58,507 bases of DNA from Planctomycetota bacterium (GTDB lineage Bacteria; Planctomycetota; Phycisphaerae; Phycisphaerales; Phycisphaeraceae), in contig JAJRRC010000115.1 in assembly GCA_024279865.1 (NCBI GenBank), positions 1 through 58,507 of the forward strand, read 5' to 3'. The translations under genes and the position numbers were made by a program. Positions within the stretch are counted from its first letter, which is position 1; each line of letters opens with the position of its first letter. The notes under the pieces are model-generated. The model made no database searches and was not told where the DNA came from. It saw only the letters and a list, made by a program, of their open reading frames with translations. Shown here one piece after another: positions 1-8,945 of the stretch.

Positions 1-2
1 TG

Positions 3-131
3 AGCAAGGTAACGGCTAAGGAAGTTGCCATGGCCCAATCTTTATTGAATAATCGTCCTCGTAAATGCCTTCATTACCGCACGCCCGTGGAAGTGCTAAA
101 CAGACTCCCCGGCGTTGCGCTTCGGAATTGA
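3..131 (+). CDS. IS30-family transposase, C-terminal end (cut by window edge)
   Basis: The open frame enters from the left edge and ends at TGA 129-131. The last 42 residues contain LLNNRPRKCLHYRTPVEVL, which matches the conserved tail of IS30-family DDE transposases. The catalytic region lies outside the window. The element's end probably reaches to about position 143 (the GAATTGAATCCACC region), because the neighbouring minus-strand gene loses its family-like sequence there. The family call is from motif recognition; the exact IS boundary and target duplication cannot be seen without the other end. Confidence 0.82.
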   Translation, partial: SKVTAKEVAMAQSLLNNRPRKCLHYRTPVEVLNRLPGVALRN

Positions 132-526
132 ATCCACCTCACTTGATAACGGATCAACAACTCTCGGGCAATGATCGCGGGGATGAATCCTTGGGCCAGG
201 TGGCCTAGCTTGTCGTAATGGTTGCGTGATTGGCCTAGCAGGGTACTGATCCAGTCAAAGAGGGGGACTTGGGCATAGGTGTATTTTCCGCCGACCATGA
301 GAATGATCGCGTGGATCAGAATCAGCGTATAAGCCAAGGTGGTCAGGGGAAAGCGTTGACGCGTGGCCCCAAGAATGATCAATGCAATTACCGCAGGGCA
401 AACTTCCAGGACCCAGGTGAATCGATCCGTTGGGTGAATCGCAGACCAAACAAAAACGGCCGTGAAAATGCCCAACCAACTATATAGACGCCAAGCATGG
501 GATGAACGCAAGGGGGTTTGGATCAT
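74..526 (-). pseudogene. DUF2238/YjdF-family membrane protein, 3' end removed by the IS30 insertion
   Basis: The 150-residue frame begins at ATG 526. Residues 1 to about 128 resemble the YjdF/DUF2238 family of inner-membrane proteins of unknown function: several hydrophobic helices (about 15-30, 43-55, 63-80), then KYTYAQVPLFDW, RNHYDKLGHLAQGF and ARELL. Family members are usually about 200 residues long. Here the last 22 codons (from about position 142 downward) are antisense to the IS30 transposase tail, so the native C-terminus, including the last membrane helices, is missing. The gene lies 59 bp downstream of the RnfD-like gene on the same strand and was probably the third gene of that operon. 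It is probably non-functional, though a shortened protein could still be made. Confidence 0.75.
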
Positions 527-585
527 GTCAGGTTTTCCATCGCATATGCTGGATTTTCAGGCAACACAGGTAAAATAAAAAAAGG

Positions 586-1824
586 TCATTGTCTCAATGC
601 CACAGGGTTTGAAACAATGGTTCTGCCCGGGCCTGGATGTAAATAATCAAGCAGTGGGCTAAACAGGCCCCCAAGCAAAACCCCTGTGAAAACCAGCGTG
701 GGAATGGGGAAGAACCATTGGACGACAACGGTCAGGCTGCCGACGAAAAGACAATAGACCAAGCGGCCATGCGTGCTAATCGGGGCCGCTGCGGGGGCCA
801 AAATAAAAGCAATTAAAATCATCGGCGAAGTTAAAAAGAAATACCCCAGGTACGTCAACCAAACAGCCATCGGCATATCCAAAAGCAACCAATACACGGC
901 CGTCCAATGGGGTGTCGCCCGAATCGGCATCGCCAAAAGCGTTCCCAGCCCACCAAGCAACGTCACAATCGGCATCGACCACCACGACAGCCTGCGATAC
1001 ATCAAATACAAGCCCAGACAAATGAGCAAACCCTGACTCGTCGCTCCCAGCAAGCCAGGCACACAACCAATCAAAAGCTCTTCAATTCGAGGTAATTCCC
1101 CACTGGCCATCATGTGTGTCAGCATCGTCGGGTGCTCAAGGATTCTTTTTTGTTCCTTGAGAAAAATCAGGTAAGGCCACCACCGACCAATCGCGTCATG
1201 CGACTGGCCCGCATGGTGAACTTCAGAAAGATCTTCCCACCAAGGGGTATAACGAACCGATTGGTGGGCATCATAAACATCGCCCCGGAATACCTGCTCA
1301 CAACGCAATACCGCAGTGGGAACGCTATCGCTTTGGTTTGGCAAGTGGTCTGCGACTGAACTGCCGCCCAATGCCAGTGAAATAGCCCAACTGAGCATCA
1401 AGGCCAGCACACAAGGCGGGATTCGAATCCGGTGCGACCTTCCCGACCAAGGCAAACAAACGCCCAGCACCGCGCCCCCCAACAAGGCACTGGTCACCGA
1501 AGTGGTCATCGGCAACATCGCTCCCAATAACAAAGCCTGTGTCACCGCATTGGAAATACTGTCCACAGGACGATGCTTGGGAGCCAACCAACTGCGAATA
1601 CGAAACAGGCTGTAAATCGCTGCTGTGGCGACCACGCTCAGGAGCATGATCCACATGCCCCGATAGCCAAAGAAACACCCATTGCTCAACGTTATCAAAA
1701 TAGCAGCGGTCAGCCAAGCCCGGTCCACTTGCCTGCGATGATTCAACGGCCCCAGCCACGGCGGAGCATGGGGGTGCAACGTCGGCTTCAACGGCAAATG
1801 AATGGGAGGCTTCTGATCAGTCAT
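586..1824 (-). CDS. RnfD/NqrB-like integral membrane protein
   Basis: This 412-residue protein is hydrophobic with about nine or ten predicted membrane segments. The second half has the RnfD-type stretch ELLIGCVPGLLGATSQG followed by a helix and the RLSWW loop. RnfD/NqrB proteins carry flavin and form the membrane core of Rnf or Na+-NQR electron-transport complexes. I could not find the SGAT-type motif that receives covalent FMN in typical RnfD; the loop before the VPG segment instead has a long charged insert (about residues 175-235). The start overlaps the stop of the RnfC-like gene by 4 bp (1821-1824), implying translational coupling. No rnfA, B, E or G is visible nearby. RnfD-like is a fold-level call, and the electron-transfer role is uncertain. 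Confidence 0.72.
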   Translation of the reverse strand: MTDQKPPIHLPLKPTLHPHAPPWLGPLNHRRQVDRAWLTAAILITLSNGCFFGYRGMWIMLLSVVATAAIYSLFRIRSWLAPKHRPVDSISNAVTQALLLGAMLPMTTSVTSALLGGAVLGVCLPWSGRSHRIRIPPCVLALMLSWAISLALGGSSVADHLPNQSDSVPTAVLRCEQVFRGDVYDAHQSVRYTPWWEDLSEVHHAGQSHDAIGRWWPYLIFLKEQKRILEHPTMLTHMMASGELPRIEELLIGCVPGLLGATSQGLLICLGLYLMYRRLSWWSMPIVTLLGGLGTLLAMPIRATPHWTAVYWLLLDMPMAVWLTYLGYFFLTSPMILIAFILAPAAAPISTHGRLVYCLFVGSLTVVVQWFFPIPTLVFTGVLLGGLFSPLLDYLHPGPGRTIVSNPVALRQ

Positions 1825-3119
1825 GATTGCAAGGATAACTCCAGCAAATGTGAAACCGACTCACGAAAAGTTTGAGCCAACGGGATCGCCGACGGACAAA
1901 CATGCGAACACAACCCGCAATCAATACACCACGCCAAAGATTCATACAAACGTACATCATCTGGATGGCTTTGGCATTGTCGGTAAAGCTGAACCGGTTG
2001 CAATGAAGTCGGGCAAACTTCACTGCACCAGCCACACGCAATGCAAGGTAACTGCGGCTCAGGCAACGGATGTTCAACCAGACTTAATAAAAATTCATTG
2101 TCAGGAGCAACCGGGTCAAGCAAACGCCCCTGGTCATCGAGCGTGGCTTCAAGCCGTCCCCGTAAAGGATCGCCAAAAATCAACTTGGTGTAGGGGGATC
2201 GCTGCTCTGCTGCTAGGCGAGGATGCAGATCAAAAACCCGTTGGCCGGGCATGACCCAGTGAACTTGCATCTTGGCGTCAGCTTCAGGCCACGCCAATCC
2301 CAACGGCCGAACCATATCCACTTTGTCGCTGGCAAACCAGCGTGCAAGGCGAATGGCGGTCCACCCGTTGATCAGTACCACGCCTGCTTCAAGCGGATTG
2401 GCGCCGCGTTGAATAAGGCGGCGAGTTTGAGTTTGATAACGAGAAACCAAACTCCAATTGGCGACCGGATATTTTCCCTCTGCCTGGCGAACACGAATGC
2501 TGCGACTCGCTGCATGGCGGCGAATTTCGCGAAAAGAGGCTCGCCCCGGACCTGTCAAAATCGTCGGCTGTGCCAGTCCCAAAAGGTTCGCCAAGAGGCG
2601 AGTTCCTTCAGCCATTTCTTGCCCAAAACTCGTTGCCAGACTGCTTTGGATTGGGTAGGGGGCAAACGAATCTGCTGCCACGCAAATTAATTCTTTGGGA
2701 GACATTAATAAGGCTGCTTCTAATTGAACGATCAATCCCACATAGCCATCGCCCATTCCCCAAGGGCCAAGATGTCTGAGTTGTTTGATCCATGCTTCGA
2801 TTTTTTTTGCAGGCGGAGCTTTCACCTCCAACTGTGTGGGGGCTGTTTCGCTCATGGGTTCGATGAGCAGGTCATAGCCTTTGTCGGGTCGTTCGATCAA
2901 GCCTTCGATGCGGCCGTGGATGGGACTGATATGACAGGCAAGCCGTCGGTCTTCTGGACGGCTGAGCATTTGACCCTGGGTGACGAGTTGACCCACGTGA
3001 ACTTCAGGACGCTGGCGAATGCGGAGTTTTAATGCAGGGCTGGCCATCTGTGAGGGTGGTGGTTGGATCGGGACAACGTCCCCGCTGCGATATTCTAGAC
3101 CACCTCGGATATGGCGCAT
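1821..3119 (-). CDS. RnfC-like iron-sulfur protein
   Basis: The 432-residue protein has an RnfC-type N-terminal domain (residues about 4-95, beginning GGLEYRSGD) and two C-terminal 4Fe-4S motifs, CIACGWCSEVCP (Cys 359/362/365/369) and CIDCGLCSHVCP (Cys 398/401/404/408). RnfC is the peripheral subunit that passes electrons between NAD(H) and the Rnf complex. The glycine-rich FMN/NADH segment of normal RnfC (GGAGFP, then a GAECEP motif) is replaced by GMGDGYVGLIVQL and AADSFAPYPIQ, so flavin or nucleotide binding looks degraded while the clusters are intact. It is the first gene of a minus-strand operon with the RnfD-like gene (4-bp overlap) and the truncated DUF2238 gene. The start at 3119 lacks an evident Shine-Dalgarno sequence. 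Confidence 0.78.
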   Translation of the reverse strand: MRHIRGGLEYRSGDVVPIQPPPSQMASPALKLRIRQRPEVHVGQLVTQGQMLSRPEDRRLACHISPIHGRIEGLIERPDKGYDLLIEPMSETAPTQLEVKAPPAKKIEAWIKQLRHLGPWGMGDGYVGLIVQLEAALLMSPKELICVAADSFAPYPIQSSLATSFGQEMAEGTRLLANLLGLAQPTILTGPGRASFREIRRHAASRSIRVRQAEGKYPVANWSLVSRYQTQTRRLIQRGANPLEAGVVLINGWTAIRLARWFASDKVDMVRPLGLAWPEADAKMQVHWVMPGQRVFDLHPRLAAEQRSPYTKLIFGDPLRGRLEATLDDQGRLLDPVAPDNEFLLSLVEHPLPEPQLPCIACGWCSEVCPTSLQPVQLYRQCQSHPDDVRLYESLAWCIDCGLCSHVCPSAIPLAQTFRESVSHLLELSLQS

Positions 3120-3431
3120 GATTTGTGGCCGATCATTGCTTTGTGGGAACGGACAATTGGGCTATGTATTTTTAGCCTTTTTACAAATGACGGATCATTT
3201 AGGATCTGTCGTGGTCAAAAACAATTGTACTGGATTGGCTTTCGAACCTCGAACGGACATGTACTTAGTAGAGCCCGTCAGTGACAACGCCCAAGGGGTA
3301 GAAAAGCTCCGATGGCCCAAAGTGCCGCACAATGAACGCGGGTATAACTTTCAAAACGAAGCATCCGCTTAACCATGAGGCCAAATACGCGACTCAAATT
3401 ATCGAAAATATTAAAAAAACATTCATTTTGG
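3120..3431. other. Divergent intergenic region without a convincing gene
   Basis: This stretch separates the minus-strand RnfC-like operon from the plus-strand regulator. Short frames exist on both strands but show no recognisable motif, no ribosome binding site and no codon pattern I would trust. The left part should hold the rnfC-side promoter, which I could not place with confidence. The regulator promoter sits just to the right. Confidence 0.5.
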
Positions 3432-3459
3432 TTGACTTGGGCACGTTTTGGCATAAGAT
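3432..3459 (+). promoter_or_regulatory. Sigma-70-type promoter of the GntR/LacI-like regulator
   Basis: TTGACT (3432-3437) and TAAGAT (3454-3459) are separated by 16 bp. A transcript would begin near 3466, only about 6 bases before the first ATG at 3472. A perfect 10-bp tandem direct repeat, TATGACAAAA twice (3471-3490), overlaps the start region and could be an operator for autoregulation. This is inference from consensus matching. Confidence 0.55.
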
Positions 3460-3471
3460 CGACATATAGAT

Positions 3472-4623
3472 ATGACAAAATATGACAAAATGAAATATGC
3501 CATGAATCAGAGTTACCCAAGCGATTCTCGCCCACAAGTCGATCAGGCGCGTGAAGCCATCAAGCATCTGTTGTTGACAGGTCAAATGGGGCCGTCGGGA
3601 AAAATACCGTCTTTGCGCAACCTTGCTGCGAAACTGGGTTTTGGGCGTGATCCTGTTTGGCGGGCCTTGCAGCAGCTCATCAAACAAGGGCTCCTCGATC
3701 AACAGGCTTCCAACGGTCGACTTTCTATCAGTTCCAAGGTCATGGAGGACATGTCAAGGCCGCTGCATTTACTGTTTGTGACCGATGGCATTGACCATGT
3801 AACGCACCCCATTTTTCAACGGTGTTTTGATGCGATGCTTCGTCAAGGACGGGAAATGGGTATTGAAGTCACCATGCAGTTGCTCAAGCCCGGCGAATCG
3901 CTCACACAAGAGATGGTGCGTGGTTATGACTGTGTTGCGGTGTCGGTGATTTTTTATGCTCAGTCCCCCGATGCCAGGGAATTTGATATTCCGATGGTGG
4001 GGATTAATACGCTTGCATCTGAACCTTATACACATCACCTGAGAAGCAATTCTTTTGTCGGTGGCCAGATGGCGGCTCGTATACTGATTCAACGTGGGTA
4101 CCATCGAGTGGGCATCCTCCATATCTCAGAAAAAGTACCCAATATCGAAACTTACGAGCAGCGTTATCTAGGCTTCCAGGAAGCGTGGCTCACCGCAGGT
4201 CGTTCACTTGGCGACCTGCGGGTCCATCGCTCGCCATATCGCCAGACACTGTTACAGATTTATCGACAGCTCGAACCCTTTTTAGAAAACCATCAGGATA
4301 TCGACGCTGTGTTTGGTTTGGAAGACCGCCATGCTATTTGTGCAGCAGATATCTTTACGAACAGAGGGGTCAAAATTCCGGACGAAATAGGTATTCTTGG
4401 CTTTGACGGTGGCCATTCGGCCAAACTCCATCACCCGACTTTATCCAGCATTCGCCAGGAAATGGAGTGTTTGGGGAAAATGTTGATCCTTAATGTCCGG
4501 ACACTGGTGAAAAATCCCATCAACCCACCACTGGTCCAGAAAATAGACCCCACATTCATGCCAGGTCAAACTTTGAAAAATACAAGTGACGCTTTACAGC
4601 TTTCTACATCCAAGGCCAGTTGA
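3472..4623 (+). CDS. GntR-type HTH / LacI-type sugar-binding transcriptional regulator
   Basis: The protein has up to 383 residues. Residues about 22-75 form a GntR-type winged helix ([19 protein letters not shown], then [15 protein letters not shown]). Residues about 85-370 form a LacI/GalR periplasmic-binding-like domain, with [41 protein letters not shown] and [11 protein letters not shown]. The arrangement is that of AraR-like regulators, which bind a sugar in the C-terminal domain and operators through the N-terminus. The start is uncertain: ATGs at 3472, 3490 and 3502 are in frame, none has a strong Shine-Dalgarno sequence, and the predicted transcript start near 3466 suggests a near-leaderless mRNA or one of the later starts. 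It lies 28 bp upstream of a prepilin-like gene and a secreted beta-helix gene, so these are its likely targets. Confidence 0.85.
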   Translation: MTKYDKMKYAMNQSYPSDSRPQVDQAREAIKHLLLTGQMGPSGKIPSLRNLAAKLGFGRDPVWRALQQLIKQGLLDQQASNGRLSISSKVMEDMSRPLHLLFVTDGIDHVTHPIFQRCFDAMLRQGREMGIEVTMQLLKPGESLTQEMVRGYDCVAVSVIFYAQSPDAREFDIPMVGINTLASEPYTHHLRSNSFVGGQMAARILIQRGYHRVGILHISEKVPNIETYEQRYLGFQEAWLTAGRSLGDLRVHRSPYRQTLLQIYRQLEPFLENHQDIDAVFGLEDRHAICAADIFTNRGVKIPDEIGILGFDGGHSAKLHHPTLSSIRQEMECLGKMLILNVRTLVKNPINPPLVQKIDPTFMPGQTLKNTSDALQLSTSKAS

Positions 4624-4651
4624 CACAAACCATGATAAGGAGACATCAATC

Positions 4652-5548
4652 ATGACCATTTCCTCTACCCGAAAAAATCTTGTCAAGGGTTTTACGTTGA
4701 TTGAATTGTTAGTTGTAATATCAATTATTTCCATTCTCATCGCCATTTTATTGCCCGCATTGAAAGAAGCCAGACGCTCTGCTCAAGCGATTCAATGCTT
4801 GACCAATGTCAAACAAATGCATCTGGCAATGTCCGGTTATTCCATCGATAATCGTGAGGTCTACTCGCCTATTAACGATGGACAGGGAGCACCCCAGGCA
4901 CGCCATCACCGATTCTGGGTCAATAAACTGATCAACGGAAACTATATTGCCAGTCGTTTCTCCAGCAACAATGATTCGGCTGAAGGACTCAAAAGTACCA
5001 ACGTTTTTCGATGTCCGACCCGTTCGTTTGAAGCTTATCTTGCGACTGCTCCCAGTTATGTAGAAGGAAAACCCAACTACGGCCTGAATAATCAGGATCT
5101 CGCTAATGTCGGGGCTGTCCCCGCTTCTGAACGAAGACGTCGTCTCTTTGCGGATTTATCCTTCTCCACCACCGCGGCCAACTCCGCAGGGGTCCCACTG
5201 CGACGGTATCTTCATGGCACTGATATCAAACATCCCTCGACGCTCATGATGCTTTGTGACAGTGAACGTCGAACGTCTCTCGCAGGGGAATTGCGAGTCG
5301 CCTCATGGATGACCGGAGCTGGCCGTTGGCAGCCGGGGAATAATGAAGGCTGGCCCGCTGCGGTTCATGGCAATAGCACCCCTGTTGCGATGCTCAGTTC
5401 AATGGGCGATATAAACAATCTCCGCATGCGCCAAGCCAATCTGGTTTACTTCGATGGCCATGCTGCCCCCATGTCCCTCAATGACCTCGCTATCAACACC
5501 GCGACAACCAGCAGTAATATTGATCCATGGGGTTATATGAACTGGTGA
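4652..5548 (+). CDS. Prepilin-type N-methylation protein with C-terminal H-X9-DG-like motif
   Basis: The chosen start at 4652 has a good Shine-Dalgarno sequence (AAGGAGA, 4637-4643, 8 bases upstream) and places the type IV prepilin signal at the N-terminus, giving 298 residues. The motif [14 protein letters not shown] predicts cleavage after Gly13, with Phe14 at +1 and Glu18 at +5, followed by a hydrophobic helix. The C-terminal FDGHA segment matches the tail seen in the large planctomycete family of prepilin-like proteins. These are thought to be minor pseudopilins of a type II secretion or pilus system, often encoded beside sugar-degradation genes; the role of most is unknown. Here the gene lies between a sugar-type regulator and a secreted beta-helix protein, as is common for the family. 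In-frame codons upstream to 4586 overlap the regulator and are not needed. Confidence 0.9.
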   Translation: MTISSTRKNLVKGFTLIELLVVISIISILIAILLPALKEARRSAQAIQCLTNVKQMHLAMSGYSIDNREVYSPINDGQGAPQARHHRFWVNKLINGNYIASRFSSNNDSAEGLKSTNVFRCPTRSFEAYLATAPSYVEGKPNYGLNNQDLANVGAVPASERRRRLFADLSFSTTAANSAGVPLRRYLHGTDIKHPSTLMMLCDSERRTSLAGELRVASWMTGAGRWQPGNNEGWPAAVHGNSTPVAMLSSMGDINNLRMRQANLVYFDGHAAPMSLNDLAINTATTSSNIDPWGYMNW

Positions 5549-5589
5549 CTTTTTAAATGAATCAACTTTTTTAGAGAATTGGATTTTTT

Positions 5590-7362
5590 GTGATGCCGTT
5601 TTATTTGATGATTTTATTGGGTGTGATGACTCTCTGCCTCCCACTTTTTGCTCAAGACCAAGCAATGTCCTGGACACCATTGATAGAACTACCTACCACG
5701 CGAACGCTCAACGTCACCGACTTTGGTGCCATTCCCGATGACGGCCAGAATGACCAACCAGCAATTCAGGCTTGTTTTAATGAAGCTGCCTCGTCAAGCG
5801 AACCCGTTAAAATACTCTTTCCAAAAGGCGTTTATCACCTCGGTACATCGGTGGATCACGCTAAGCCAAGCCGGGCTTTGCGATTGGTAAAAGCCTCCCA
5901 AGTCCATATTGATGGGCAGGGGGCAACGCTACTGATTACCAATCCTTCATTGGGGTTAATGGCTATTGAACAATCTCAAAAAATTATCATTGAACGGCTT
6001 GAAATTGATTACCAAACCCTGCCTTGGATTTCTGGCAAAATCATACACATCAATCCCAGAACCGGCAGCTTTGACCTGAAACTCGATGAGAACCAACGTT
6101 GGCCCAAAGACCCGGTCGCTTTTCTCACTCAAACGCGAAGTCGATGGGGAAGTTGGGGCTATCTACAGGATCAACATATCCCAGGCAGGCTCAAGATGGG
6201 TGTGAACAATCACTATTTTATCAAGTCCATTAAGCAACTGAACCCCCAGAATCTGCGATTAGAACTGCCTGACAAAACCAAGCATCTTCTTGTTCGTGAT
6301 TTCGCGTTGGGTGATGTTTATACCCATGTTGTTCGTCAAGTCGGCCATGGATTCTTTTTTAAAAAATGCTCCGATATCACTGCGAGAAATATCTCGATTC
6401 ATGCTCTGATCGGTGCTCCTTTTGTCGGCGTAGCTTCCCAACGTACCGCCATTTTGAATAACAAGCTCCTGATTACGCCTGGCCGACGTCAGGTCGCCTC
6501 TGCCGACTTCGCTCATTTTCAGTCCCCGCGTATTGGACCGTGGATTGAGGGTAATACCGTCGAAGGCGTGGCTGACGATACGGTTAATCTTTATACCCGA
6601 GGCTTTTTTGTCACTGGCATTGCCGATCACAAAACCCTCTTGCTCAAAGCTTATCTCAGAGGACTGATTCAAGTTGATGATGTGATGGTTTTCCAGGACC
6701 CGTTGACTCTGCAAACGCTTTGGACTTCCAAGGTAGTCAAGATCAATCATTCGCCTCGAGGGATCGTTTTCGCAAAGGCGATCCCACCCAAATTGCACAG
6801 CCGTATCACCGAGTTGCATCTTTACGATCAAAGTATCATGCCTCATGATTTTCTAATCAAGGACAATACCTTTCGCAACTCGCGTCGTTATGGCGTCGTT
6901 CTTCGTGGATTTAATGGGAAAGTAGAGAACAACACATTTGAAGGACTCAGTGCCGAGGCCATTATCATTCTGAACCAGCCGGTGTATCCAGAGGGTTTGT
7001 TCATGAAGAATCTGATTGTCCGGAACAATCGTATTCTTGGCTGTGGCTTTGAATTGGGAGGCCGCGCCTCTGCCATAACGGTCTATTCTCGAAATGATCG
7101 TACGGAGAAGAAGCCATGTCCCGCCAAAGGGCATGGCAATTTATTATTGACAGACAATCTCATCGAGGTCACGGACTTTCCCGCGGTCAACTTTGACAAT
7201 ATCGATGGTATTACTTTCACAGGCAATCGGTTTGTTTTGCCTCGTGGGCTGAGGGGAACACCCCAAGGGACCATGATCAAGATCGGGAAATATGTTGACA
7301 ACCTGATCTGCAAAGACAATCAATTTCCGGATCACTTGCCTGAGAACCAAAAAATTAATTAA
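5590..7362 (+). CDS. Secreted right-handed beta-helix protein, probable polysaccharide-active enzyme
   Basis: This 590-residue protein starts with GTG 5590 or ATG 5593. It has a signal peptide (hydrophobic residues about 3-20, ending PLFAQ), then the pectate-lyase-3-like opening NVTDFGAIPDDGQND (residues 41-55) and many short N-rich beta-helix rungs (for example IEGNTVEG, IKDNTFRNSRRYG, VENNTFEG, VRNNRILG). The segment GVADDTVNLY around residues 327-336 has a paired aspartate resembling the active-site region of GH28/GH110-type beta-helix glycosidases, and the domain layout is closest to GH110 alpha-galactosidase relatives. This is a weak resemblance and the substrate is unknown. It follows the prepilin-like gene by 41 bp and the regulator further upstream, so the three may form a small carbohydrate-responsive unit. 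Confidence 0.78.
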   Translation: MMPFYLMILLGVMTLCLPLFAQDQAMSWTPLIELPTTRTLNVTDFGAIPDDGQNDQPAIQACFNEAASSSEPVKILFPKGVYHLGTSVDHAKPSRALRLVKASQVHIDGQGATLLITNPSLGLMAIEQSQKIIIERLEIDYQTLPWISGKIIHINPRTGSFDLKLDENQRWPKDPVAFLTQTRSRWGSWGYLQDQHIPGRLKMGVNNHYFIKSIKQLNPQNLRLELPDKTKHLLVRDFALGDVYTHVVRQVGHGFFFKKCSDITARNISIHALIGAPFVGVASQRTAILNNKLLITPGRRQVASADFAHFQSPRIGPWIEGNTVEGVADDTVNLYTRGFFVTGIADHKTLLLKAYLRGLIQVDDVMVFQDPLTLQTLWTSKVVKINHSPRGIVFAKAIPPKLHSRITELHLYDQSIMPHDFLIKDNTFRNSRRYGVVLRGFNGKVENNTFEGLSAEAIIILNQPVYPEGLFMKNLIVRNNRILGCGFELGGRASAITVYSRNDRTEKKPCPAKGHGNLLLTDNLIEVTDFPAVNFDNIDGITFTGNRFVLPRGLRGTPQGTMIKIGKYVDNLICKDNQFPDHLPENQKIN

Positions 7363-7543
7363 ATCACTTGATTCTACCAATCACGATTGAGTTTTCCCCT
7401 TTTCTTGTGTACGTGGCATCTTGTTTGAAGCGTTCAAACGGTTTTTATCGCGGGAATTCTCATACCCGATGGGTATATATTCAGAAATTGGTTGAAAGAA
7501 CGGCTATCAAATTTCAACGTATCCCTAGCAGATGCAGCGTGTC

Positions 7544-8710
7544 TTATTTTTCCCTTGGCTTGACGATGCCCGCAAATTTTTGACGGAGTTTTTGCACCTT
7601 GGGCATGGCTTCAGCACGCACATAAAGTTCTTTGGGATGGAGGCGAACGTAATCTTGATGATGGGCTTCAGCTTCATAAAACACCGTTAATGGCTCAAGC
7701 GTTGTCACGATCTTGCGTTTGTAGTATCTGATTTTTCGTAACTTGCGAATAACATCCTCGGCCGTTTGCCTTTGATATTCATTGGCAAAAAAGATCGCGG
7801 ATCGATATTGACGGCCGCGATCAGGCCCTTGAGCATTAAGCTGGGTGGGATTGTGGGCGATGGTCATGAAAATTTCTAATATTTTTCTCAATTCGATCAC
7901 CGAAGGGTCATAGGTGATACGAATGACCTCGGCATGGGCTGTTTGACCTGTGCAAACAGCTCGGTAGTTGGCATCTTTTTCATCGCCACCTGCGTAGCCT
8001 GAGACGACTTCGTTGACGCCTTGGAGTTGTTCAAAGACTGCTTCGGTACACCAGAAGCAACCGCCCGCCAAAACCACGACTTCCATTTGGGTCGCAGCGT
8101 CCGCGAGTGTGGCAACTTCGTTTCTTGGCGTGAATGATAAAGATGCCGCATTGACACAATGGCGTTGACCGGTGGGCTTGGGACCATCGGGGAAGACATG
8201 TCCCAGATGGGAGTCACAGCGGGCGCAGTGAATTTCAACACGGAGCATTCCCGCGCTTTCGTCACGGGTTTCGCCCACGTTTTCGTCTGCAATGGCTTGA
8301 AAAAAGCTAGGCCAACCGGTACCTGAATCAAACTTGGCGCTTTGATCGTACAACGGCAAGCCACAAGCCACGCAGGTATAAACCCCCTCGTCTTTGTTGT
8401 CCAACAATTTGCCTGTAAAGGCGCGCTCGGTGCCATGTTCACGGGCAATGTAAAATTGCTCGGCAGTGAGTTGTTCTTTCCATTGCTCGTCGGTTTTGCG
8501 AACTTTGTGAGATCGAACCGGACCCACAAGCTCTCCCTTGTCATTAAATACTTTTACGTTCACGTTCAAGGCCTCCTTCAAGGCGGGTTGGGAAGCATTA
8601 TTGCCAGCCCATGAGGTTGAGTTTGTCTCTTGCCATTTGATGGCTGCCATGATGGCCCCGGCTATCACCACTGCAATCCCACACAATTTAAAGCTTCTTG
8701 CAATAGACAT
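7544..8710 (-). CDS. msrBA: Membrane-anchored or exported MsrB-MsrA methionine sulfoxide reductase fusion
   Basis: The protein has 388 residues. Residues about 9-24 are a hydrophobic N-terminal segment (signal peptide or anchor), which places the enzyme outside the cytoplasmic membrane. Residues about 68-197 are MsrB: zinc cysteines in CVAC (113, 116) and CARC (162, 165), and catalytic Cys185 in RHCVNAASLSF. Residues about 209-380 are MsrA with the active site GGCFWCTEAVF (Cys218). Together they reduce R- and S-methionine sulfoxide in oxidised envelope proteins. The order MsrB then MsrA is the reverse of the commoner MsrA-MsrB fusion. The start is supported by AGGAG (8720-8724) with 9-base spacing. 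It is convergent with the beta-helix gene. The reducing partner is not in the window. Confidence 0.95.
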   Translation of the reverse strand: MSIARSFKLCGIAVVIAGAIMAAIKWQETNSTSWAGNNASQPALKEALNVNVKVFNDKGELVGPVRSHKVRKTDEQWKEQLTAEQFYIAREHGTERAFTGKLLDNKDEGVYTCVACGLPLYDQSAKFDSGTGWPSFFQAIADENVGETRDESAGMLRVEIHCARCDSHLGHVFPDGPKPTGQRHCVNAASLSFTPRNEVATLADAATQMEVVVLAGGCFWCTEAVFEQLQGVNEVVSGYAGGDEKDANYRAVCTGQTAHAEVIRITYDPSVIELRKILEIFMTIAHNPTQLNAQGPDRGRQYRSAIFFANEYQRQTAEDVIRKLRKIRYYKRKIVTTLEPLTVFYEAEAHHQDYVRLHPKELYVRAEAMPKVQKLRQKFAGIVKPREK

Positions 8711-8945
8711 GAGAACAAGCTCCTGCGAAATTCCAATTCTTTATTGTAGGCAGTCTTTGGGTCTTGGGGGTCATGGGCTTGGAGACAAAGATTTTTTAGC
8801 CACAAAAAACACAAAAAGTACGAAAATAAGATTGCCATGCAGACCAAAAAGGCCACGAAGTACCTCAAAATTAAAACGATTGCCAGTCAATCTTTTTTTA
8901 CGGACAAAACGGAGCGACGACTACACGCGGCACTTTTTTTTGTGG

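Noticed and set aside
3019..3535. Overlapping ORFs on both strands between the RnfC-like gene and the regulator
   Set aside because: They overlap real gene starts or a promoter and have no recognisable motif or ribosome binding site.
4586..4651. Longer start for the prepilin-like gene
   Set aside because: It would overlap the regulator's 3' end and bury the prepilin signal; ATG 4652 has a strong Shine-Dalgarno sequence.
8665..8868. Small minus-strand ORF with FLWLKNLCLQ
   Set aside because: It arises from a degenerate ACAAAAAACACAAAAAGTACG-like A-rich repeat stretch between two genes and overlaps the MsrBA start; similar spurious frames are common in environmental genomes.
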